From Deltaproteobacteria bacterium (GTDB taxonomy: Bacteria > Myxococcota_A > UBA796 > GCA-2862545), in assembly GCA_011376105.1 (NCBI GenBank), contig DRPG01000406.1, positions 1 through 39,414 of the forward strand: a stretch of 39,414 nucleotides of DNA, given 5' to 3'. A program made the translations under genes and the position numbers. The number at the start of each line of letters is the position of its first letter. Position 1 is the stretch's first letter. The notes beneath the pieces were generated by a model. It searched no databases, was not told the DNA's origin, and worked only from the letters and a program-made list of their open reading frames with translations. Below, piece by piece: positions 1-6,666 of the stretch.

Positions 1-336
1 AAGCAGAGCATGGACCAGGGTCCCCCGGGTGTGCCCCGGTGCGGGGTGGACCACCATGCCCGCGGCCTTGTCCACGATCGCCAGATCCTCGTCCTGGTAG
101 ACGATCGACAGGGGCAGGGCCTCGGGGATCAGCTCCGAGGGGCGTGGGGCGGGGACATCCACGGTGAGCGAATCGCCGGCCTGGACCCGGGCCGAGGGGC
201 GCTGGACCACGGCGCCCGCCAGCGCCACCCGTCCGTCCCGCACCAGCTGCGCCGCCCGGGAGCGGGAGAGCTCGGGGAACAGCTCGGAGACGACGACGTC
301 GAGTCGACCTGATCGGGGGGATCGGAGGGGCCGCAC
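1..336 (-). CDS. RluD-family 23S rRNA pseudouridine synthase, N-terminal part (cut by window edge)
   Basis: The reverse strand encodes an S4 RNA-binding domain (RLDVVVSELFPELSRSRAAQ) followed by the opening of the RluA/RluD catalytic domain (IVYQDEDLAIVDKAAGMVVHP, then GHTRGTLVHALL). Enzymes of this family isomerise specific uridines in 23S rRNA. The catalytic HRLD segment lies beyond position 1 and cannot be checked. I chose the GTG at 336-334 because a strong purine-rich site (GGTGAGG) sits about six bases upstream. A GTG at 348-346 overlaps the preceding stop codon as GTGA and is the alternative. The gene is the last visible member of a minus-strand operon and is probably translationally coupled to the J-domain/HTH gene. 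RluD is likely but RluA/RluC relatives cannot be excluded. Confidence 0.85.
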   Translation of the reverse strand, partial: MRPLRSPRSGRLDVVVSELFPELSRSRAAQLVRDGRVALAGAVVQRPSARVQAGDSLTVDVPAPRPSELIPEALPLSIVYQDEDLAIVDKAAGMVVHPAPGHTRGTLVHALL

Positions 337-344
337 TGGGCCCC

Positions 345-1526
345 TCACCCCATCCCGCGCTGCATGTATCCGACCACCACCGCGTCGGCGTCGAGCCGCA
401 GCATCCGCGAGATCTCGCGGACGTAGCCCCGGACGAAGGTAGGGGCGGGCAGATCGGCGGGGATCTCGTCCTCGACGGCCTCGAGGTAACGCTCGGAGAT
501 CCGGGTGTGATCGGCGACCTGGCGCAGCGACAGCCCCATGCGCTGCCGCACCTCGCGCAGCAGCACCCCTGAGTAGCCATGCTCTTCGATCAGCACCTGG
601 AGCTCGTCTGCGGGCAAGGCGTCGGGGATCTCGACCCCGGGCCCCCGCGACGGGAGCACCAGCACGTCCGAGCTCCCCGGCGCGCCGTCGACCACCCGCA
701 GCGGAGCCTCGCCCGGGGTCGACAGCTCGATCACCCGGGGATCGCTGTAGCGACCGGGGGACTGGCTGCGCCCGGCGGCGGTGCCGGTGGCGGTGGCGGT
801 GCCGGTGGCGGTGGCGGTGCCGGTGGCGGTGCCGGTGCCGGTGGCGGTGCCGGTGGCGGCGTCTGCGGGGGTGGGCTCGAGCCAGGTGTCGGCCTGGAAC
901 AGCGAGGGCCCCGGGCCCGTCGGAGCCACCGTGCGCGGCGGTGGGACCGTGGGGGTGTCGGCCGCAGCGGGCCAGGACAGCGGCTCGGACGGCTCGCCGG
1001 AGTCTCCCTCCACCAGCAGCCCGCCCTCGATCCCCCGATCGCCCACCCCCGTGCCTGGATCGGACAGCGCAGCGCTGACGATCCCCCTCGGGATCGTCAG
1101 ATCGTCGTCGTGGGGGATCAGGGTGGCGGGATCCACCGCAGCTCCCGACGGCGCCAGCGGGAGCACGCCGATCTCGGGCAGCCGGCTCGTGACGCGCAGC
1201 AGCTTGGCGGCCACCGCAGCGGCGGGGTGGACCAAGGCGTCCCCCACCCTGCGCCAGAGCTCCTCGACGTCGGTCCCGCGGAACTCGGCGTCGGCCCAGC
1301 TCAGCATGGCGTCGTAGCGCCTTCGCCGGAGGGGATCGGACAGCACCTCCCACGCCTCGTCGAGGTGAGCACGCTGGAGATCGAGCTGGCTGGTGTCGCC
1401 CCCCTGCTCCAGCAGGGCCCGGCGCCTCCGGGCCAGCCGAGACAGGGCCTGTCCATAGGCGCTCTTGATGCGGGCTGCGCTGGAGGTGGCTTCCACACCG
1501 AGCAATTCATAGAATTCGCTGGGCAT
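345..1526 (-). CDS. J-domain-like / RodZ-type helix-turn-helix fusion protein
   Basis: This 393-aa protein opens with a DnaJ-like domain (residues about 4-75: FYELLGVEATSSAARIKSAY and later AWEVLSDPLRRRRYD). The middle is disordered, with a Thr-Ala/Thr-Gly repeat from an 18-bp-type DNA repeat. The last 85 residues form a RodZ/HTH_25-like helix-turn-helix (LREVRQRMGLSLRQVADHTRISERYLEAVE, then FVRGYVREISRML). The HPD motif needed to stimulate Hsp70 ATPase is not visible between the helices, so Hsp70 co-chaperone activity is doubtful. There is no membrane segment, unlike RodZ. The ATG has an upstream GGAG at good spacing and lies nine bases after selA. Function is unknown; a scaffold or DNA-binding role is inference. 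The domain order resembles proteins I associate with myxobacteria. Confidence 0.8.
   Translation of the reverse strand: MPSEFYELLGVEATSSAARIKSAYGQALSRLARRRRALLEQGGDTSQLDLQRAHLDEAWEVLSDPLRRRRYDAMLSWADAEFRGTDVEELWRRVGDALVHPAAAVAAKLLRVTSRLPEIGVLPLAPSGAAVDPATLIPHDDDLTIPRGIVSAALSDPGTGVGDRGIEGGLLVEGDSGEPSEPLSWPAAADTPTVPPPRTVAPTGPGPSLFQADTWLEPTPADAATGTATGTGTATGTATATGTATATGTAAGRSQSPGRYSDPRVIELSTPGEAPLRVVDGAPGSSDVLVLPSRGPGVEIPDALPADELQVLIEEHGYSGVLLREVRQRMGLSLRQVADHTRISERYLEAVEDEIPADLPAPTFVRGYVREISRMLRLDADAVVVGYMQRGMG
779..868. repeat. In-frame GGTGCC/GGTGGC hexamer array inside the J-domain/HTH gene
   Basis: About fifteen consecutive 6-bp units of GGTGCC or GGTGGC, arranged partly as a higher-order 18-bp repeat (GTGCCGGTGGCGGTGGCG). 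On the coding strand they give alternating Thr-Gly and Thr-Ala pairs. Units are multiples of three, so length changes keep the reading frame. Confidence 0.9.
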
Positions 1527-1535
1527 GCCTGTCTC

Positions 1536-2906
1536 CTACCGGGTTGTCACCACCGCGGCCACCCGCTCGGCCAGGGGCTGGAGCTGCTCGGGTGCCACCG
1601 TGCGGGGATCGAGCTGGAGCCCGCCCCGGACCACCCGCACCACCACCGGAGGCTGACCGAGGCGCAGGGTGCGCGCGATCCTGTCAGGGGAGGGGGGCTC
1701 GATCCGGACTACGGAGCCGGGCAGGCCCTGGCCGGGCAGGGCCCCACCGCCTACATAGCCGACGTCCTCGATCACCTCGGCGTCGACCCCCAGGAGGGCC
1801 AGGGCCCCGGCCAGCTGCTGGGCCCGGGCCTCCAGCAGCTGGCCGGGCGCATGGATCATCTGCAGGACCGGAGGGATCCGACCACAGAGGTGATCTCCGA
1901 GGGTGGCCTCCAGGGCGGCGAGGATCACCTTGTCGACCCGCAGGGCCCGGTACAGGGGGTGACGCCTCAGCTGCTGGACTGTGTCGTGTCGACCGGCCAC
2001 GATCCCAGCCTGGGGCCCCCCCAGCAGCTTGTCCCCCGAGAAGAACACAAGATCGACCCCCGCCGCCAGCGCATCGAGGACCGAGGGCTCCCCTAGCGCG
2101 CCGTCGAGGCTGCCCGAGCCCAGATCTTCGAGGACCACCAGCCCCCGCTCATGCCCCAGGGCGACCAGCTCAGCACGATCCGGGCCCTCGGTGAACCCCA
2201 CGATCCGGAAGTTGGAGGGGTGGACCCTGAGCAGGACGGCGGTCTCAGGCCCGATCGCTGCCTCGAAGTCGGCGACCCGGGTCCGGTTGGTGGTGCCGAC
2301 CTCCCGCAGCGACGCGCCCCCGCTCGCGATCACGTCAGGGACCCGGAAGGAGCCTCCGATCTCCACCAGCTCCCCCCGGGACACGATCACCTCCCGCCCC
2401 CGGGCCAGGGCGGTGAGGCCGAGCAGCACCGCGGCGGCGCAGTTGTTGACCACCAGCGCGTCCTCGGCCCCAGTGAGCTCCCGCAGCTGAGCGGTCAGCC
2501 CCCGCAGCCGCCCCCCACGGTGCCCCGAGTCCAGCTCCAGCTCGAGATCGCAGTACCCGGCCGCCCGGCTCACCGCCGCCCGGGCCGAGGCGGGCCACGG
2601 GGCCCGCCCCAGGTTGGTGTGCACCACCACGCCGGTGGCGTTGATCACGGCCCGCAGCCGCCCCTCCTGGAGCAGGGCCGCCCGGGCCCGGGCCCGGCGC
2701 TCCAGCTCAGGCGCCGCCCCGGCCTCCCGCCCCCCCAGCACCCGCTCCCGGGCGTCGCTGACCACCTGGCGGGCGGCGGCGACGGCCACGCCATGGGGCA
2801 CATCCCCCAGCGCCCGGACCAGGCGATCGATCTTGGGCAGGGCGCGCAGACGAGCGCTCTGATCGGCGCTCGTGGCCCGGTGCTCTCGATCCCCGTCATC
2901 GCTCAT
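1536..2906 (-). CDS. selA: L-seryl-tRNA(Sec) selenium transferase (selenocysteine synthase)
   Basis: A 456-aa PLP enzyme that converts seryl-tRNA(Sec) to selenocysteinyl-tRNA(Sec) using selenophosphate. Family signatures are clear: INATGVVVHTNLGRAPW near residue 90, VNNCAAAVLLGL, SRGELVEIGGSFRVPD, REVGTTNRT, and the PLP-lysine segment FFSGDKLLGGPQAGIVAG with Lys at about residue 293. Length matches bacterial SelA (about 460 aa). The ATG at 2906 overlaps the upstream gene's stop as ATGA, indicating translational coupling; the N-terminus starts MSDDGDREHRATSADQ. selB, selD and the tRNA(Sec) gene are not recognised in the window. fdhD 6 kb away fits a genome with a selenocysteine-containing formate dehydrogenase, but that enzyme is not seen here. 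Confidence 0.95.
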   Translation of the reverse strand: MSDDGDREHRATSADQSARLRALPKIDRLVRALGDVPHGVAVAAARQVVSDARERVLGGREAGAAPELERRARARAALLQEGRLRAVINATGVVVHTNLGRAPWPASARAAVSRAAGYCDLELELDSGHRGGRLRGLTAQLRELTGAEDALVVNNCAAAVLLGLTALARGREVIVSRGELVEIGGSFRVPDVIASGGASLREVGTTNRTRVADFEAAIGPETAVLLRVHPSNFRIVGFTEGPDRAELVALGHERGLVVLEDLGSGSLDGALGEPSVLDALAAGVDLVFFSGDKLLGGPQAGIVAGRHDTVQQLRRHPLYRALRVDKVILAALEATLGDHLCGRIPPVLQMIHAPGQLLEARAQQLAGALALLGVDAEVIEDVGYVGGGALPGQGLPGSVVRIEPPSPDRIARTLRLGQPPVVVRVVRGGLQLDPRTVAPEQLQPLAERVAAVVTTR

Positions 2907-4582
2907 GGGATCGCCGCGGGCGAGAGGATCTCCGTGGGCCGGACCCGCCAGCCGGTCTTGGGGCGAAGCGTCGAGGCGGGAGGAACCAGGCGTCGATCCC
3001 GCTGGTAGGGCCCCAGGGTGCCGTACTCGACTCGGTTGCGCCCGTCGCCCTGCAGCACACAGGACCAGTAGTGATCCCGAGCAGCCCCCCGCATCGCCTG
3101 GACCATCTGGGCCTCGAAGGGCCCCCCCGGGTGGTTGAGATCCCAGATCGCGATCATGTGGATCGAGGGCGGACGCCCGAGACCGACCGGGAGCCACGCG
3201 GTGTGGGGCGCGAGGATCGGGCCCGGCCCACAGGCCTGCTCCAGGGCCTCGAGGACAGCCTCCCCCGCCACGACATCGTCGCTGGTGGGGAGGATCGACT
3301 CGGTCTCCAGCTCCCGGGCCAGCCAGCCGAGCTGTGCGACCAGCAGCAGCATCGTGGCGCCGGACGTGGCCAGCGAGGGCCAGCGCAGCCGGACGTGGCC
3401 CACGACCACCGCCAACCCCAGGCTGCACGCCCAGTGTGCCGGCATCAGGACGTTGAGGAAGCCGCCGTAGTGGGCCCGCATCAGGGCGGCGAGCAGCAGC
3501 GCGGTGCCACCCACCCCGACGGCCGCCACCCAGCGCCACGACGGCCGCTCCCCCACAGGCGAGATCGCGCTGCTCACGCTCGCACCGAGCACCGCCCCCA
3601 GCGAGGCCAGCACCAGCGCCACCGCCGCGGGGGGCCCCATCGGGATCCCCCGGATCGGCGGCTGCTGCCAGCCCCACACGGCCCCAGCTGCAGCCAGCAG
3701 CGCCACCCCCAGCCAGCGCCACGACGGTCGCCTCCCCAGCGACGCCGTCCCCACCAGCCACCCAGCCCCGGCCACGATCGAAGGCAGCAGCCAGGCGCTG
3801 AGCTCACCGGGCGTGCCCGGCACGAAGCGATCGAACATCAGGGGGTGCGTCCCGGGGACCTCGAGCAGGTAGGTCAGGAAGCGACCCGACGAGCGCAGCT
3901 GCAGCCAGCCGGTGATCGCCAGCGCGCTGCCCATCGACGCCACGGCGAAGCGAGCGGCCACCGGCCACCCCCCCCGGGCCCACAGCAGCCCCACGATGGG
4001 CAGCCCGAAGGCCGCCAGGTTGTGCTTGACCAGGTACGCCGCACACAGCAGCAGGGCGCTGGCCAGCTCCGCGTGCCGGCGACGCTCCAGCGCCAGCCCC
4101 AGGCTCCAGGCGGTCAGGGCGACCCCCAGGGCGTCGGGGCGGACCAGATCGTAGAACCCCCCCGAGGCCCGAAACAGCCCCAGGTAGCACGCAGCCCCAC
4201 ACAGCCCCCCGGTCCAGGAGCTGGTCTGTCGCACCGCGACGAACACGATCGCAGCAGCAGCGGCCAGGGTGCTCCCCGCTGAGATCAGCCGGCCGAGCGG
4301 ATACCCCAGGCCAAAGAGCTTACCCAGGGCCGCGAGCAGGGCGGAGTAGCCGGGCGGATAGATGAACGGGACGAAGTCGGGGTTGGGCTCCACGTACAGG
4401 GGCAGGTGATGCTGCAGCCGCCAGGCGTGGGCCAGCATCCCCCCCTCCATCCACTCCAGATCGAACGGATGGGGGATCCGGGCGACAAAGGCCCCCAACA
4501 CCTGCACCGCGATCCACAGCGCCAGCGCCAGGGGGACGAGATCGAGGGCTCGCTCAGCCCAGGGACGTGCGGCCACGGTCAC
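2903..4582 (-). CDS. GT-C-type polytopic glycosyltransferase-like membrane protein
   Basis: A 559-aa protein with many hydrophobic helices through residue about 420 and a soluble C-terminal tail. The first extracytoplasmic loop reads IPHPFDLEWMEGGMLAHAWRL, typical of dolichyl/undecaprenyl-phosphate-sugar dependent GT-C transferases of the ArnT/PMT type, where an acidic residue in this loop is catalytic. Further loops such as YPPGYSALLAALGKLFG and YDLVRPDALG fit the same fold. It would transfer a sugar from a lipid carrier on the outer face of the inner membrane; donor and acceptor are unknown. The start is a GTG at 4582-4580 overlapping the previous stop as GTGA, and the end overlaps selA by ATGA, so it sits in the middle of a coupled operon. 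Confidence 0.75.
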   Translation of the reverse strand: MTVAARPWAERALDLVPLALALWIAVQVLGAFVARIPHPFDLEWMEGGMLAHAWRLQHHLPLYVEPNPDFVPFIYPPGYSALLAALGKLFGLGYPLGRLISAGSTLAAAAAIVFVAVRQTSSWTGGLCGAACYLGLFRASGGFYDLVRPDALGVALTAWSLGLALERRRHAELASALLLCAAYLVKHNLAAFGLPIVGLLWARGGWPVAARFAVASMGSALAITGWLQLRSSGRFLTYLLEVPGTHPLMFDRFVPGTPGELSAWLLPSIVAGAGWLVGTASLGRRPSWRWLGVALLAAAGAVWGWQQPPIRGIPMGPPAAVALVLASLGAVLGASVSSAISPVGERPSWRWVAAVGVGGTALLLAALMRAHYGGFLNVLMPAHWACSLGLAVVVGHVRLRWPSLATSGATMLLLVAQLGWLARELETESILPTSDDVVAGEAVLEALEQACGPGPILAPHTAWLPVGLGRPPSIHMIAIWDLNHPGGPFEAQMVQAMRGAARDHYWSCVLQGDGRNRVEYGTLGPYQRDRRLVPPASTLRPKTGWRVRPTEILSPAAIP

Positions 4583-5118
4583 GGGCCTCCGAACAGCTGG
4601 CCCGCGAGGGCCCGGAAGAAGATCGAGAGCACAGAGACTCCGAAGAGGAAGGCGAGCAGAGGGCCCAGCATCAGGGTCAGCACCGCGCCCTGGAACAGGG
4701 CCACGTGGGGACGCCAGCCCCTGAGGCGCTCCCACGACAGCCCCGTGGGGTAGGCTCGGTGGATCAAGGCCTCGGCCTCGCCCAGGGTCATCGATCCCCC
4801 GGGCCCGATCAACCCCCCGTCTGCTCCGATGGCGAGGGTGTCGCCACCGGGCAGCGAGATCTGCCAGGGCACGCCGGGGATCGGGGCCCCCCGGGGGGCC
4901 AGCAGGGGCTGCCCACACGCAGCACAGGCCCCGACCACCCGGATGTGCTCCCCCCGCAGGCTCCTCGCGATCTGCTCGAAGGCAGCCCGCTGAGGGTGGA
5001 TCTCTGGTCGCCGCAGCCCCCCCTCGGTGCAGATCTCGGGGGCCCCCCCGACGACCCAGGTCTCGAGGCGGTGGCAGCTGGGACAGGCCACCTCGACCGC
5101 TCCCTCGCGCTCGGACAT
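4579..5118 (-). CDS. Zinc-ribbon protein with C-terminal transmembrane segment
   Basis: A 179-aa protein with two Cys pairs, VACPSCHRL near residue 12 and GACAACGQPL near residue 65, that could form one split zinc ribbon. A soluble middle follows (WQISLPGGDTLAIGADGGLIGPGG). The C-terminal hydrophobic stretch ALFQGAVLTLMLGPLLAFLFG continues into SVLSIFFRAL, suggesting one or two membrane helices. The ATG has GGAG upstream. It is the first gene of the selA operon and its stop codon overlaps the GT-C gene start. I do not recognise a family; the fold and membrane anchoring are read from sequence, and any link to the neighbouring glycosyltransferase is inference. Confidence 0.75.
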   Translation of the reverse strand: MSEREGAVEVACPSCHRLETWVVGGAPEICTEGGLRRPEIHPQRAAFEQIARSLRGEHIRVVGACAACGQPLLAPRGAPIPGVPWQISLPGGDTLAIGADGGLIGPGGSMTLGEAEALIHRAYPTGLSWERLRGWRPHVALFQGAVLTLMLGPLLAFLFGVSVLSIFFRALAGQLFGGP

Positions 5119-5470
5119 CGATCTCTCCGGAGGCCCCTGGTAACGTCAGAGACACGGGCTATCGATCCCCAGGCCCTGACGGCCTCGATCTGCTGCACCG
5201 GGCCACCGATCCCGGAGCGCAGGCGAGCCAGGGGCGGCGGAGGCCCCGGCGATCCGAGCACGAGCAGCACAGGGGCAGCCCGAGCCAACGCAGGGACGGC
5301 GAGCCAACGCAGGGACGGCGAGCCAACGCAGGGACGGCGAGCCAACGCAGGGACGGCCCGAGCCAACGCAGGGACGGCCCAAGCCAGCGCAGCCCCGGAG
5401 GTGGAGCGGCCCTGGGCCCTGACGGCCCAAGCCAGCGCAGCGCAGGCGGGCCAGGGGCGGCGGCCGGGAG
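5119..5470. other. Intergenic region carrying the selA-operon leader and tandem repeats
   Basis: 352 bases between the zinc-ribbon gene and the MORN-repeat gene. The left end contains the leader of the zinc-ribbon gene (GGAG site next to 5118). Most of the remainder is repeat derived: the 19-bp array at 5281-5377, plus two copies of a GCAGGCG(A/G)GCCAGGGGCGGCGG block near 5218 and 5443. No credible gene is seen in any frame. Confidence 0.6.
5281..5377. repeat. 19-bp tandem repeat, five copies
   Basis: Unit CGAGCCAACGCAGGGACGG. Four copies abut exactly (5281-5356); a CC insertion precedes the fifth (5359-5377), and one or two decayed copies follow. The array lies 3' of the MORN-repeat gene and 5' of the selA operon. 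There are no unique spacers, so it is not CRISPR. Confidence 0.92.
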
Positions 5471-6619
5471 CTACGGGTAGCGCTCCTCGCGCTCCAGCGC
5501 TCCACCCTCGGAGAACCAGCGCCACACACCGACCCGTTCCCCGGCGACATATGCACCCACGCTCTTGATCGTGCCGTCGGGGTGCCACAGGGTCCAGGTC
5601 CCCACGGGCTCGCCCTCGACGAAGTCACCCTGGCCCTTCTTCGTGCCGTCGGGGTGCCAGTGGGTCCAGGTGCCGGTCTCCTCTCCGAAGGCCATCTCCC
5701 CCTCGGACTGCAGCTGCCCGCTGGGCCAGTAGGTCCGCCACGGGCCGTGCTTCACGCCGCTCCGCCAGCCCTCGATCCGCTCGATCGGACCCAGCTGCTC
5801 GGAGCCTGAGTCCCGGTAGAAGGTGAAGGTCCCGTCTCGTCGGCCCGAGTCGTAGCGCCCCTCGGACTGCAGCGCTCCTCCAGGCCAGAACAGCCGCTCG
5901 ACACCGTGCTGTGCTCCACCGCGCCACCCGCGCTCGGACAGCACCTCCTTGCCTGCGCCATAGCATCGCTCGATCCCCTCGAGCTCACCGTCGACAAAGC
6001 TAGCCTCGCGCTGGAGCGCGCCGTCGGGGGACCACCAGCGCCAGGGACCAGCCTCACGCCCGCCCCGGTACGAGCCGGCGCGCTCGAGGGTGCCGTCCTC
6101 GCGCTGGTAGACCCAGGGCCCGTCGGGGACCCCCGCGACATAGCGACCCTCAGCGGCCTTGTTGCCGTTGTCGTGCCAGTGGGTCCAGGTGCCGTACTTC
6201 GCCCCGTTGATGAAGTCCCCCGAGGACTCGAGGCGACCGTTGGGGTGGTAGTAGGTCCACGATCCGGACGCCCTCGCTCCGGTGTAGCCGCCCTCGAACC
6301 ACAGCTGGCCGTTGTCGTGCCAGTGTCGCCAGGGCCCGTCCCGCTTGTCGCCGACGTAGGCGCCCTCGCTCTCCGGCGCTCCGTCGGGGAAGAAGGTCCG
6401 CCACGGACCGGTGCGATCCCCGTCGGCGTAGCTGCCCTCGGCCCGCAGCACCCCCGAGGTGTCCCACCGCAGCGACGGACCGTGGCGGACCCCCGATCCA
6501 TCGCTGCGCTCACACCAGCGCTCGGTCCCCGACGGCGGCGGGGCGCCTCGGGGCTGGGTGCCCGGGGGGCAGTCGAGCCCCCAGGCGGATCCAGAGAGAG
6601 ACAGGGACAACGCGAGCAT
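5471..6619 (-). CDS. Secreted MORN-repeat (YwqK-like) protein
   Basis: A 382-aa protein. A hydrophobic N-terminus (MLALSLSLSGSAWG, then LDCPPG) looks like a short export signal, though it lacks a basic n-region. From residue about 45 the chain is almost entirely repeats of the form G.R.GPW..W..DG.L..EG.Y..G, for example GTWTHWHDNGNKAAEGRYVAG and GPWRTYWPSGQLQSEGEMAFG, about a dozen copies. These are MORN_2-type repeats as in YwqK proteins, which build a rigid beta-hairpin surface used for protein or lipid contact. No catalytic domain is visible. An in-frame stop lies 15 codons upstream of the ATG and no other start codon lies between. The partner is unknown. Confidence 0.85.
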   Translation of the reverse strand: MLALSLSLSGSAWGLDCPPGTQPRGAPPPSGTERWCERSDGSGVRHGPSLRWDTSGVLRAEGSYADGDRTGPWRTFFPDGAPESEGAYVGDKRDGPWRHWHDNGQLWFEGGYTGARASGSWTYYHPNGRLESSGDFINGAKYGTWTHWHDNGNKAAEGRYVAGVPDGPWVYQREDGTLERAGSYRGGREAGPWRWWSPDGALQREASFVDGELEGIERCYGAGKEVLSERGWRGGAQHGVERLFWPGGALQSEGRYDSGRRDGTFTFYRDSGSEQLGPIERIEGWRSGVKHGPWRTYWPSGQLQSEGEMAFGEETGTWTHWHPDGTKKGQGDFVEGEPVGTWTLWHPDGTIKSVGAYVAGERVGVWRWFSEGGALEREERYP

Positions 6620-6666
6620 CTCTACTGGGCTACCACGGTCCGGGGGCCTCCGCCCCCCGGCCTAGA

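Noticed and set aside
579-2096. Long open frame on the plus strand opposite the J/HTH gene and selA
   Set aside because: It is antisense to two clear genes and is open only because GC-rich codons leave few stops; composition is Gly/Pro/Arg rich with no family motif.
5281-5377. Regular repeats as a CRISPR array
   Set aside because: The copies abut without unique spacers and no cas gene is present; the same holds for the 13-, 20- and 38-bp arrays.
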